In this document: in pieces, positions 1-8,465 of the stretch
How positions within the stretch are numbered: the first letter of the stretch is position 1
Layout of the letters: each line of letters starts with the position of its first letter
NCBI GenBank assembly: GCA_002408465.1
Contig: DHSM01000004.1
Span: 20,356 to 84,355 of the forward strand
Direction of reading: 5' to 3'
DNA from: Firmicutes bacterium UBA5286
GTDB taxonomy: Bacteria > Bacillota > Proteinivoracia > UBA4975
DNA: 64,000 nucleotides
Translations under genes and position numbers: made by a program
The notes under the pieces: model-generated
What the model saw: only the letters and a program-made list of their open reading frames with translations
Databases searched by the model: none
Told to the model about the DNA's origin: nothing

Positions 1-1709
1 GTGAGAATCAGGGCAGATAAAATCAAAGGCCAGAGAAGAGGCATTCCCCTTGTCCCGGCATGACCCCTCACTTGGCCGCCTGGGGTTTCAAGTTTGTCGC
101 TGGCAGCGACACTGTCAGTGGTAACGGGGGGATTGACAGCAATGAGCTCTTCTGCCTCCCCTGAGACATAAGTATACACCCCCGCCCCCAGTTTTTGCCC
201 CGGCTCCAAGGGTTCGGAACTGCCAAGAGCATAGACGGCAGCATCTCCCCCAGGCACTTTCTGGCAAAACCTCAGGAGAATAGAGGGCTGGCTGCTCCCG
301 GCGAAGCTGTCCAAAATGTTGCGCAGGAGAATGGGAAAGGCAGGGCGCAGAGGCAAATCCCCGGCCTGGACGGCAAAGCCAAAAACCACCAGGGGCTGGC
401 CCCGGCGCTCCATGGCTGCAGCCAACAGGCCCTGCTCAAATTCCAGAAGGCCGCTGCCGCCGGTAATCACCTTGCCAAAGCCAATGCTCACTTCAGAAAA
501 ATCCACATGGCTCATAAGGGGATGGGAAAGAGGGCGGAGACTCTCTATTTTCACTGCCTCGCCAGTGCCAAAATGCGAATTGGGATGGGGAGGGTCAAAG
601 ACCAGGATGGGCGCCCCCGGCAGCTCCGGAGGCAAAAAGCCGTCCAGGACGAAAAGATCATACATCTCGGCCATGGCGGGAGTATAGGCAGCGGGGGACA
701 CTCTGCTCACGGAAATATCGGGATACAAGAGCAGGCCCCGCTCTAAAAACAAATTGCCTTCGCTGATCAGCAGCAGTTTGCCGGGGGCAGTCTTGGCCCC
801 CAGGGAATAGCACAGGTTATCCAGGTCCAGCTGATCGCTTTTGCTCACCACTGCCGCCGAGACCCAGGGGGATTCGGGCAAGTTGCGCCATACCAAGACT
901 TGGCGGCCTTGGGGTTCCAGCTGCACTTCCCGCCGCCCCGCCAATTCCCCTTTTGAATCCCTGATCTCCACCCGGCCGGAAGCGGCAACAGTGCCGTTAT
1001 TGAACACAGTAACATATAGCCTGTCCCCGTCGGGGACAACATTTTCTATCAGCAGGTTCTCAACTTCTTGGCTGCCCAAGGTAATAAATTCAAAACCCTC
1101 CTCAGGCAGGCGGGCCAGAGGACCAAAGCAGCCGGCGCTGTAGAGCAGCACCCCGGCGCCGGCTTCGGCTGCAGCCATGTTCACCGCCAGGGCCAGAGCG
1201 GCGTTAGGGTTAGCCCGGGCGGAGCTGATATCCACCTGGGCTAGGGCCGCCAGCAGAGCGGCGCTGTCTGAGCTGAAACCGCTGACAACAGCCGCCTCTT
1301 CCCCCATGGCAATAAGGGCAAACCTGTCCCCGGGGGCCTTGCCCCGGATCTGTGCCCGGATGCGCTCCAAAGCCTGTTCCAGGCGGGTCTCTCTCCCTTC
1401 ACGCACTCCCATGGAAATTGAAGTATCGATGATAATTACGCTTGTAGTGCCTGAACCCGTCACCAGGTTAAGCACGGGCCGGGCCAGGGCCAGCACCAGC
1501 AGAAGGGCTGTCAGCAGCTGCAAAATCAGGAGGAGGCTGCGCAGAAGCTTGGACAGGCGCAGGGCGGGCCGATTGACCCGTTCCAGGCGCTGCCAAAGGA
1601 TAATGCTGGACACAGTCTGGGGCCGGGTGCGTTTTTTCAGCATGTAGAGGATGATGATTGCCGGAATGACCAGGCCCGCCAAAAGGGCCAAAGGTGTCAG
1701 CAGCTTCAT
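1..1709 (-). CDS. BatA/VWA-domain membrane protein (partial; C-terminus beyond window)
   Basis: Open for about 569 codons from an ATG at 1709 to the window edge, so the gene is cut only by the window. It begins with an N-terminal BatA-like hydrophobic segment (residues 1-24), a second one at about 58-80, then a von Willebrand A domain whose MIDAS-type motif DTSISM lies at 95-100. The last residues in the window (WPLILSALIL) look like the start of the usual C-terminal membrane helix. The start is supported by GAGGAGG 8 bases upstream. Such proteins are encoded after MoxR and DUF58, as is partly true here, and are thought to act as extracytoplasmic metal-ion-dependent adhesion or chaperone-like factors. 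The exact substrate is unknown. Confidence 0.85.
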   Translation of the reverse strand, partial: MKLLTPLALLAGLVIPAIIILYMLKKRTRPQTVSSIILWQRLERVNRPALRLSKLLRSLLLILQLLTALLLVLALARPVLNLVTGSGTTSVIIIDTSISMGVREGRETRLEQALERIRAQIRGKAPGDRFALIAMGEEAAVVSGFSSDSAALLAALAQVDISSARANPNAALALAVNMAAAEAGAGVLLYSAGCFGPLARLPEEGFEFITLGSQEVENLLIENVVPDGDRLYVTVFNNGTVAASGRVEIRDSKGELAGRREVQLEPQGRQVLVWRNLPESPWVSAAVVSKSDQLDLDNLCYSLGAKTAPGKLLLISEGNLFLERGLLLYPDISVSRVSPAAYTPAMAEMYDLFVLDGFLPPELPGAPILVFDPPHPNSHFGTGEAVKIESLRPLSHPLMSHVDFSEVSIGFGKVITGGSGLLEFEQGLLAAAMERRGQPLVVFGFAVQAGDLPLRPAFPILLRNILDSFAGSSQPSILLRFCQKVPGGDAAVYALGSSEPLEPGQKLGAGVYTYVSGEAEELIAVNPPVTTDSVAASDKLETPGGQVRGHAGTRGMPLLWPLILSALIL

Positions 1710-1840
1710 TGACTTCCCTCCTCGTATATATGATTTATTCCCCTTTTCCCCTGCAGCAGAGGCTCATTCTCGTGCTCAATCTGATACTCTATGTAGCGGT
1801 CCAGCCCCTCTTCTTCAAAGCCCCAGTTGCTTCCTCCAGG
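1706..1840 (-). pseudogene. C-terminal remnant of a gene upstream of the VWA gene
   Basis: On the minus strand a frame open for 44 codons ends in a TGA that overlaps the VWA start as ATGA, the usual sign of translational coupling. The frame is closed by a stop just upstream (1841-1843) and has no usable start codon. Its peptide is acidic (it contains NWGFEEEGLDRYIEYQ). I infer a native operon gene whose 5' part was lost when the plus-strand FtsX pair came to lie between DUF58 and the VWA gene. The family is not recognised. Confidence 0.45.
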
Positions 1841-2096
1841 TCAAATAGCGGGGAAATATGGCAATAACTAATTTGTCCACCGTGATTGGGACATCTCATC
1901 ACTCCCTGTCTAGATAATATCATAAATACCTAACACTGGGTTGGCATTCATGTCAAAAGAAGGATTTTTTGGAAAATGAGCGAATATGAACTTCTGAAGG
2001 CAATAACCCCGCCCCTGTGGTTCGCTGCGGTTGTGTCTGAATTGTTAACCTTTAAGCTGCCCCCCTCGGGTTCAGCTCGCAAGGAGAATAAAATCC
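1841..2096. other. Intergenic region upstream of the FtsX pair
   Basis: About 250 bases without a convincing gene. It is AT-richer than its surroundings. A TAATAT-like hexamer near 1915-1921 could be a -10 element for the plus-strand permease genes, but no clear -35 was found. AAGGAG at 2081-2086 is the ribosome site of the first permease. Confidence 0.3.
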
Positions 2097-3299
2097 ATGC
2101 TAATCATCAAGATGACTCTGAAATCCATTTCCCGGCGCAAGTTCAAAAGTGCGGTGATCCTCTTGGTCTCCCTGGCCCTGTCCTTATTTCTTGCCGTGTA
2201 TGCCAACGCCATCACCCGACACTTGCAGACCCTGGCTGATTTGCACGAAAGCATCGAGGTTACCGCGGCCTTCACCGATCCCTATTGCAAAAGTCGCTAT
2301 GACCTGGATTTGCCGGAAATATACATCTTTTCCCTTGAGGAGTCGGGCTTTATCCAAAAGGAATTTTACACCCGCCACATAGTCTACCAATTGGAACCCT
2401 GGGAGGAAGACTCAGAAAACAAATTCCCCATTACATACACACATCTGGTGGGGGCAAATGCCCTTGAAGCAATTTCGGATTTTGCTCATGAGGCGGCGGT
2501 AATGCCCCATTTTCTGGAGGGCTATGATGATTCCCTCTTTGGCCAAGAGGAGCGGGTATGCGTAGTCAGTTCCAAGCTGGCAATGACTTTGGGAGATGAA
2601 ATTACCTTAACGGTGGTGGAACTCCCCTCCAACCATACCCAGAGAATTCGCCATGGCATCGTTACTTTGAAAATTGTAGGAGAGTACCCCAGCCAGTACG
2701 ATGAAACCATTTACTGCCCGTGGGCAGTGATGAGAGAAATATATACTGAGCTGGGATTGCCCATGAATTGGAACAGCGCCAGTTATATCCTGCAAAATAC
2801 TGAGAACCTTAACCAACTGAAATCCATGCTGCAAACCATGCTTATCAACAGCCCCGGCCTCCCCGATAACCAGGTGAAACACTTGCACCCCGGCTTTGTC
2901 ATCGATGACAACCTCCTAAAACAAGCCACCGGCACTGTCAAAAAATACGTAGACTTTATGAGAGCCCTGTTTCCCCCAATATATTTACTATGTGCCGGCA
3001 TCGGCTTTGTGGTCTCATACCTGGTAATTCGCCTGCGCAAACCGGAGCTGGCCATCATGCGTTCCCTGGGAACCAGCCGGAGCAAGGCCTTCGCCTTTTT
3101 ATTCCTGGAACAATCCCTGCTCTGCCTAGCGGGAACCGCCCTGGGCATGGGGCTAGCCTCAGCCATAACCGGAACCCTTGCCCCCTTACAATTGTTCAGT
3201 ATCCTGGGCTTCATCCTATGCTATTGGCTGGGAACTGCTTTGGCCATCTTGATGATTAATCAAGACAACGTCGTTCAAATCTTGACGGAAAAGGAGTAG
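2097..3299 (+). CDS. FtsX-type ABC transporter permease
   Basis: A 400-residue FtsX/MacB-type permease subunit, probably part of an ABC system that moves or extracts a lipophilic or peptide substrate across the envelope. Residues 14-38 form the first transmembrane helix. A large extracytoplasmic domain follows to about 285, and three helices lie near 290-312, 335-357 and 362-385, which is the classic four-helix FtsX layout. The start has AAGGAG 10 bases upstream. It is followed after 6 bases by a second permease and then by a decayed ATPase fragment. It lies opposite to, and within, the MoxR/DUF58/VWA operon, which suggests insertion. Without a partner ATPase here, activity would need one encoded elsewhere. 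Confidence 0.8.
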   Translation: MLIIKMTLKSISRRKFKSAVILLVSLALSLFLAVYANAITRHLQTLADLHESIEVTAAFTDPYCKSRYDLDLPEIYIFSLEESGFIQKEFYTRHIVYQLEPWEEDSENKFPITYTHLVGANALEAISDFAHEAAVMPHFLEGYDDSLFGQEERVCVVSSKLAMTLGDEITLTVVELPSNHTQRIRHGIVTLKIVGEYPSQYDETIYCPWAVMREIYTELGLPMNWNSASYILQNTENLNQLKSMLQTMLINSPGLPDNQVKHLHPGFVIDDNLLKQATGTVKKYVDFMRALFPPIYLLCAGIGFVVSYLVIRLRKPELAIMRSLGTSRSKAFAFLFLEQSLLCLAGTALGMGLASAITGTLAPLQLFSILGFILCYWLGTALAILMINQDNVVQILTEKE

Positions 3300-3305
3300 A
3301 GAGCC

Positions 3306-4934
3306 ATGCAAGGAAAAAGTAGTTTCCGCCAGCTCATCAGAACACCGGTAAAGACCGCCCTCTTTATCCTGCTCATTGCCTGTGTAACTGCATTTTTATG
3401 CTTTGGCATCAACATGCAACTCAGTGTCAAGCAGAGTCTGGAGGAGGCCCATGCCTCCTTTACCACCATTGGGGTAGTAAAGCACGGTGTTGAGGGGCGG
3501 TCCTTTTGCTTCTGGGATACTGCTATTGACTATTCTCCTATTAGCAATTCACCCTATGTCCTGCAATTTGACCAGCGCCAATTTTTCACTGCTTACTGTC
3601 CGGATATGCTGGTCAGCAATGAAGCCTACCGAGGCGGCAACTTTTGCTCTATACTAAGATTTGAAGCCTTGTCTCCAAGCAAAGGCCAGGTGCTGGAGGT
3701 GCTGTTTGACCGAACCGAAGAATTTAGCCCCGGAGATGAGATCGCTCTGTACGGGGATAGCGACATTGACTTTATTATTGAGACGGGTAAACAATATATA
3801 GCCTCATTCCAAGCCGGCCGCTATGGCAGGGTTGAAGATGCTGCCAGCGACAATTTTGTGGACACTCCTGCCGGACAAGCTTGGAATGAATGGATTAAAA
3901 AAAACAAGGATTCTCTGCACAGCTTCGGCGTATACAGCACCAATGACATCCAGTCCATGCTGGCCTTTCACCAGGGCAATGCCGTCTTGGCCGCGGGCAG
4001 ATTCTTTTCCCGGGAAGAGTACCAGAATGGAGAGCGAGTGTGCATCATCAATGAAGCTACGGCAGAAAACAACAACCTTGAAATCGGCGATTATATCGCC
4101 CTACATCTTTACGTTTCAAATTCAGCTTGGACGGACTTAGGTCCTGATGGTATAGAACCGGACTTGGCAGCGGACCTTCTGGACACAGGCAGTTTTGAAA
4201 TTATCGGGACATATCGGGAGCTTATAAATATGGGGCCGGAATATGGAATCCCTGAGCAAATAGTCTTTATTCCCCAAGACTCCATCTCCCATCAACCCGG
4301 CATGATTTCTAACAATAACCTCGTTTCCTTTCGCTTGGAAAATGGCAGCCCTGAGGCCTTTATGGCGGAGATTGAGGAGCATTTGTCGGATATTGATGAA
4401 GCATTATCCATCAGCATCTACGACCAGGGCTATTCTAAAATCAGCGGCGCTCTGGACAGTATGAAGAGTACGGCTATGCTTCTGACTGTGGTGGGCGCTG
4501 GAGCAGGTTTGATATTGATAGTGCTCCTGGGCAACCTGTTTGTGGGCAGAGAGCTACGTGCTATTGCAATTATGTACTCCTTGGGTGTCAGTCGGCAAAA
4601 GTGTCTGGCCTTCCTCATGCTGGGCATCCTCATGCTGGTTGGAACCGCCGCTATCCTGGGCGGGAGCATTAGCTTTGCCCTCTCAAATACAATCATGAAC
4701 AGTGTGTATGCCAGAAGCCTGGAAACGGCAGAAATTGATTTGATCTATTCGGATATTTACGGCGCTCAAGTAGATGCTCATTATGATTTAATTCTGCCTA
4801 AGCCTTGGCTGGCTCCGACACTGGCAATCTTGACGGTGCTCCTGGCCTCCCTGGCTGTGAGCTTGATATATGCAGCCAGAATTCTCCGGGCCGAACCCAT
4901 GCAGGTTATGGCGGTAAAAGAATATAATCCTTGA
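3306..4934 (+). CDS. FtsX-type ABC transporter permease, larger subunit
   Basis: A 542-residue FtsX-like permease with one N-terminal helix (about 13-35), a long extracytoplasmic region of about 350 residues, and three C-terminal helices (about 395-420, 437-460 and 500-522). AAAGGAG of the preceding gene's end serves as its ribosome site, and the two genes are surely cotranscribed. The extracytoplasmic part is larger than in the first permease, so the pair may form an asymmetric heterodimer. The stop at 4932-4934 is followed in the same frame by a peptide typical of an ABC ATPase C-terminus, described separately, so the operon's third gene appears to have been deleted. Confidence 0.8.
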   Translation: MQGKSSFRQLIRTPVKTALFILLIACVTAFLCFGINMQLSVKQSLEEAHASFTTIGVVKHGVEGRSFCFWDTAIDYSPISNSPYVLQFDQRQFFTAYCPDMLVSNEAYRGGNFCSILRFEALSPSKGQVLEVLFDRTEEFSPGDEIALYGDSDIDFIIETGKQYIASFQAGRYGRVEDAASDNFVDTPAGQAWNEWIKKNKDSLHSFGVYSTNDIQSMLAFHQGNAVLAAGRFFSREEYQNGERVCIINEATAENNNLEIGDYIALHLYVSNSAWTDLGPDGIEPDLAADLLDTGSFEIIGTYRELINMGPEYGIPEQIVFIPQDSISHQPGMISNNNLVSFRLENGSPEAFMAEIEEHLSDIDEALSISIYDQGYSKISGALDSMKSTAMLLTVVGAGAGLILIVLLGNLFVGRELRAIAIMYSLGVSRQKCLAFLMLGILMLVGTAAILGGSISFALSNTIMNSVYARSLETAEIDLIYSDIYGAQVDAHYDLILPKPWLAPTLAILTVLLASLAVSLIYAARILRAEPMQVMAVKEYNP

Positions 4935-5027
4935 TTACATGACCAGGCCATTGCAGAGCAAGCAGATGTGGTGCTGGTCATGGGGGATGGCAAAATGTCC
5001 CAGGCAGAAACCCTCGCTGCCCAGTAG
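4935..5027 (+). pseudogene. C-terminal remnant of an ABC transporter ATPase
   Basis: Directly after the second FtsX permease, 29 codons at 4938-5024 plus a stop read HDQAIAEQADVVLVMGDGK and on to a normal C-terminal tail. This matches the region after the H-loop (TH-D-x-x-x-A-x-x-A-D) at the end of LolD/MacB-type ATPases. No Walker A, signature or Walker B remains. I infer an internal deletion that fused the permease 3' end to the last codons of the ATPase gene. An assembly error is the alternative. Confidence 0.65.
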
Positions 5028-5037
5028 ACGATATATG

Positions 5038-5069
5038 AGCAAAGACACCCTATACGGGGTGTCTTTGCT
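5038..5069 (+). terminator. Hairpin after the FtsX module
   Basis: The sequence AGCAAAGACACCC, a 5-base loop and GGGGTGTCTTTGCT form a 13-14 bp stem just after the ATPase remnant's stop. There is no strong T-tract, so termination is likely but not certain. Confidence 0.5.
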
Positions 5070-5117
5070 GTAGGTATACCGTTTCGAACTGGTATATTTT
5101 TTCGAGTTCAGCCGGTT

Positions 5118-5147
5118 GCCGCACTCGCCGTCAAAGCGAGTGTCGGC
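5118..5147. repeat. Inverted repeat downstream of DUF58
   Basis: GCCGCACTCGC and GCGAGTGTCGGC face each other across 7 bases. The repeat lies 17 bases past the DUF58 stop on the minus strand and could end that transcript or mark the border of the inserted FtsX module. Confidence 0.35.
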
Positions 5148-5163
5148 AGGGTCCGTAGTAATT

Positions 5164-6030
5164 TTATACTGATCTCAATAGTGCCGGGGCGATTGACGCA
5201 AGAAAATCCACAGGGTCGGCGCCTACATTATACTCAAAGCAGCTAATGCCCCGGGAACGGCAAAAGTCCCGGATTTCCCGGCGGTGTTCCTCTCCCGCCT
5301 GCTGGTAGGCTGCCAGGGTAAACTGATCCAGATCCACATCTTTTTTGCCCCCGGTTTCCGAATCTACCAGGGTCAGGGCCCCCCGCCACTGGGGCTCAAC
5401 CTCGTCAGGACTCACAACATGAAAGACCAGCACTTGCTGGCGGGCAAAGAGCAAGCTCTCCAATCCCTGCCGCCAGTCGCTGAGAAAATCCGAGATTACC
5501 ACAGTAAACTGATTGGGACGGAGCAGATTCTTAAGGGAAAGGAGCAAAGCGCTGAGATTGCCGGCATGGCCAAACTCCTGCCGCTCCAGAAAATCAATAA
5601 TCCTGGGCAGGGCTGCCCGGCCGTGGACAGGCGGCAGGAAATTGCCTACATCTTTGGCGCCAACAGCCAGGGTCACCCGGTCATAGGAGCGGATGCTGAT
5701 ATAGCCCAAGGCAAAAGCCAGGGCCAGGCTGCGCCGCCCCTTGTCCCAGTCCCCCCAATCCATGGAGGCGCTGCCGTCGATGACAATATTGACGGTGGCA
5801 TCCAGCTCGCTGCGGTTGAGGCGGGTGAAAAGCTTTCGGCTGCGGCCATACATGGCCCAGTCAATGCGACGAATGTCATCCCCGGGCAGGTAAGGCCTGT
5901 AATCGGCAAATTCCAAAGAGGCGCCAAACTTATTGGACAGGCGTTTGCCGCTGCTGGTCCCCGCCAGGCCCCCTTTGTGCCTGAGCATCAGCCGATCCAG
6001 GCGGGCCAGATCCAGATCAAAAGGGGCCAT
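5164..6030 (-). CDS. DUF58 domain protein
   Basis: A 288-residue DUF58 protein. The family signature RPYLPGDDIRRIDW is at residues 45-58, and a VWA-like metal site DGSASM is at 85-90. DUF58 proteins are partners of MoxR AAA ATPases and of BatA-like VWA proteins in envelope stress or protein-maturation complexes, but their precise role is not established. No membrane segment is visible, so it is probably peripheral and cytoplasmic. It follows MoxR by 4 bases in the same operon. The downstream VWA gene is now separated from it by about 3.4 kb of opposite-strand DNA. Confidence 0.9.
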   Translation of the reverse strand: MAPFDLDLARLDRLMLRHKGGLAGTSSGKRLSNKFGASLEFADYRPYLPGDDIRRIDWAMYGRSRKLFTRLNRSELDATVNIVIDGSASMDWGDWDKGRRSLALAFALGYISIRSYDRVTLAVGAKDVGNFLPPVHGRAALPRIIDFLERQEFGHAGNLSALLLSLKNLLRPNQFTVVISDFLSDWRQGLESLLFARQQVLVFHVVSPDEVEPQWRGALTLVDSETGGKKDVDLDQFTLAAYQQAGEEHRREIRDFCRSRGISCFEYNVGADPVDFLASIAPALLRSV

Positions 6031-6034
6031 AATC

Positions 6035-6994
6035 CTATCCCCTCTCGGTGCCGGCCAGGATTTCGGCGATGATGGAATCAGGGCTGATGCCGCTGCCCTG
6101 AGCTTCGAAGTTCAGGAAAAGGCGGTGGCGCAGGGCAGGCAAACTGACCTTTTCGATGTCGGCAAAGCTCACATTATAGCGGCCTTCCAGCAGCGCCTTT
6201 ACCCGGGCAGCAAGAATAATGCTCTGGATTCCCCGGGGACTGGCCCCTACCTGGACATACTGTTTGACCATGGGAGTGGCATTGGCATTGCCGGGGTGGG
6301 TAGCCACCAGGATCTTCAGGGCAAATTCCAGCACCTTTTCCGCAACCGGCACCTCCCGGGCCAGGCGGTTGACCGCCAAAATTTCTGTCCCCGTCATTAT
6401 CGGCTCAATTTCTGCCTGGCTGACGCCGGTGGTCAGGGTGACGATCTCCCGCAGCTCCTCCAGGCTGGGATAGGGCACCAGCACTTTAAAGAGAAAGCGG
6501 TCCAGCTGGGCCTCCGGCAAGGGATAGGTCCCTTCCATCTCCAGAGGGTTTTGGGTGGCAATGACAAAGAAGGGCCGGGGCAGGTCATGGGTCTCGCCAA
6601 AGACAGTTACCCTGCCCTCCTGCATACTCTCCAGCAGAGCGCTTTGGGTTTTTGGCGTCGCCCGGTTGATTTCGTCGGCCAAAACCAGGCTGGCAAAGAC
6701 CGGGCCCTGGCGGAATTCAAACTCATCCCGGCCCGCCAGAATCAGATTGGTGCCGGTAATGTCCGAAGGCATCAGGTCGGGAGTAAACTGAATCCTGTTA
6801 TAGGAAATGTCAAGAACCTGAGCCAGGGTCCGGGCCAGCAGGGTCTTGCCCAAACCAGGCACCCCTTCCAGGAGCACATGCCCCCCGGCCAGGAGGGCCG
6901 TCAAGGTCAGATCGACAACTTCCCTTTGCCCCACCATGGCCAGGCCGATTTCTTCTTTGACCCGGCCCAATTTATCTATCAGTTTTAAGTCCAT
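6035..6994 (-). CDS. MoxR-family AAA+ ATPase
   Basis: A 319-residue AAA+ ATPase of the MoxR family. Walker A GVPGLGKT is at 44-51 and Walker B ends in DE at 107-108, followed by NRATPKTQSALLE. The C-terminal lid domain carries the family's SPRG motif. MoxR proteins act as chaperone-like ATPases that activate or assemble partner complexes, usually with a VWA protein. The gene abuts the coiled-coil membrane gene upstream (stop and start adjacent) and DUF58 downstream, giving the common MoxR-DUF58 pairing. Confidence 0.93.
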   Translation of the reverse strand: MDLKLIDKLGRVKEEIGLAMVGQREVVDLTLTALLAGGHVLLEGVPGLGKTLLARTLAQVLDISYNRIQFTPDLMPSDITGTNLILAGRDEFEFRQGPVFASLVLADEINRATPKTQSALLESMQEGRVTVFGETHDLPRPFFVIATQNPLEMEGTYPLPEAQLDRFLFKVLVPYPSLEELREIVTLTTGVSQAEIEPIMTGTEILAVNRLAREVPVAEKVLEFALKILVATHPGNANATPMVKQYVQVGASPRGIQSIILAARVKALLEGRYNVSFADIEKVSLPALRHRLFLNFEAQGSGISPDSIIAEILAGTERG

Positions 6995-8440
6995 TTACTT
7001 GCCCCCTTGCGGCGCAATCGCTTCAAAATAACTGCGCACATAGTCTGCCAGCGGCCGGGGGACCTGGCTGTGGCTCAGTTTGCTCAGAGCCTGACGACGG
7101 TAGCCGCTGAAGAAATCAGTATAATCGTCTGCCAGGCCGGGATTGTTGGGCAGCAGTTCCCGCAGGGTATACTCTCCTGCTTCCCCCTGGCCGCCAAGAA
7201 TCACTTCCCCCGCTCCGGGAATGTATACATACTGGCTGGGTGAGGGGGCGGCGCTGCCTGTGCCGGCCCCTTGGCCGCCGGAGCCTTGTCCTTGACCGCT
7301 GCCGGAGCCCTGGCCTTCACCACTGCCAGAGCCCTGGCCTTCACCGTTTCCGGAGCTCTGGCCTTCGCCGTTTCCCTCACCCTGGCCTTCGCCGCTGCCG
7401 GGCTGCTCAGAATTGCCTGAGCCGCTGCCCTGATTACCAGGCCTGTTTTCTGCCAGGCCGGCGGCCTGGGCGGCAGTGTTCAAGCTCTCCCGGAAGGCTG
7501 CCGGCTCCAATTGGGCCAGCTGTTCCTGGACTTGCTGCCATTGGCCCGCTGCCGCCTCGCTGGGGTTTTCCGCCAACTCCCGGAGAGTTTCGGCAAGACT
7601 CATATTTTGAGGCAGGGCCTGGGCCAGGTTGTTCAGAGCTTCTGCCAGCTCCGCAGCAAATTCCGGATCTGCCGCGGCCTGGGCCAACTCCTCTGCCGAC
7701 ATATTCATAGCTTCCAGCAGTTCTGCCAAAGCGGACTCCACTGCTTCCGCCTGTTCGCCGCAGGCCTCCAGCAGTTCCTGGGCCTCCCGCAGCAAAGTTT
7801 CCAATTCATCTGGTTCGGTAAGCTTAAGGGCTTCTTCCTTTAGCGCCTCCAGTTCTGCGGCCAGTTCTTCCCCCAGGGGGTTCTCTGGCAGCTGTTGGAT
7901 GATCTCCTCGATCTTTTCCGCCGCCTCTGCCTGCTGTTCCTGAAGTTCCCGTTTCTGGGCAAGAGACTGGGCCAGGCGAGGCGTGAAGACAATTGACAAA
8001 ATGAGGATTATAGCTGCCGCCCCTGTCAGCAGCGCCGGCGGGATAAAACATTTTTTGTCCGGCCGGTATTTTGGCTGGCGTCGGGAAAAGAAAGTCTTGG
8101 TTTCCCGGCGCAGCTCCTGGAGAATGACTCCCTTGCCCCCGCTGTTTTCCACCAGGGTCTGAACCCGTTCCTGGCTGTCCAAATCCCTGTCCAGACGGCG
8201 GGCAATTTCCACATCCCCCGGCAGGGTCCGCCAGATTGCCGCCACTCCCGCCCCCGCCGCCATCAGGGCAGCGGGCAGCCGCCAGGGCAAAAGCCAGGGA
8301 AAGGGCGCAGCGAGAAAGGTCAGGAGGGCAAAGATCAGCATGGCTGCAGCCCCTGCAAAAAGCAATCCCGCCAGCCAATATTCAATTCGGCACCGGCGCC
8401 GGACCTTCTTAAGCATTCTTAGTTCCTGAGGCCAGGGCAT
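6995..8440 (-). CDS. Membrane protein with coiled coil and Gly/Ser/Glu/Gln-rich tail (DUF4175-like)
   Basis: A 481-residue protein with hydrophobic segments near residues 22-42 and 48-69, a third near 130-152, then a long Glu/Ala/Gln/Leu-rich helical region (about 155-335) likely to form coiled coils. A low-complexity tail at about 340-400 is built of GSGEGQ/GNGEGQ units, and a short C-terminal folded part (about 405-481) follows. The order resembles DUF4175-type proteins found next to MoxR and DUF58 genes, although the family assignment is tentative. It probably sits in the membrane with the helical part on one face, perhaps as a scaffold for the MoxR complex. Function is unknown. Confidence 0.75.
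   Translation of the reverse strand: MPWPQELRMLKKVRRRCRIEYWLAGLLFAGAAAMLIFALLTFLAAPFPWLLPWRLPAALMAAGAGVAAIWRTLPGDVEIARRLDRDLDSQERVQTLVENSGGKGVILQELRRETKTFFSRRQPKYRPDKKCFIPPALLTGAAAIILILSIVFTPRLAQSLAQKRELQEQQAEAAEKIEEIIQQLPENPLGEELAAELEALKEEALKLTEPDELETLLREAQELLEACGEQAEAVESALAELLEAMNMSAEELAQAAADPEFAAELAEALNNLAQALPQNMSLAETLRELAENPSEAAAGQWQQVQEQLAQLEPAAFRESLNTAAQAAGLAENRPGNQGSGSGNSEQPGSGEGQGEGNGEGQSSGNGEGQGSGSGEGQGSGSGQGQGSGGQGAGTGSAAPSPSQYVYIPGAGEVILGGQGEAGEYTLRELLPNNPGLADDYTDFFSGYRRQALSKLSHSQVPRPLADYVRSYFEAIAPQGGK
7240..7435 (-). repeat. In-frame repeats coding Gly-Ser-Glu-Gln units
   Basis: A purine/pyrimidine-skewed stretch of imperfect 18-base-type units (CCGGAGCCCTGGCC-like on the plus strand) encodes repeated GSGEGQ and GNGEGQ in the coiled-coil membrane protein. 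Slippage could change its length between strains. Confidence 0.7.
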
Positions 8441-8465
8441 AATCTTACCCCCGTTTCATTCGAAA

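Noticed and set aside
5933..6988. A 351-codon plus-strand open frame opposite MoxR/DUF58
   Set aside because: It is a shadow of the two minus-strand genes: no ribosome site, no domain, and the codon pattern of the opposite strand explains it.
7240..7435. Regular repeats that could be taken for a CRISPR array or tandem DNA repeats
   Set aside because: Units are in-frame codons of a Gly/Ser/Glu/Gln tail, without unique spacers.
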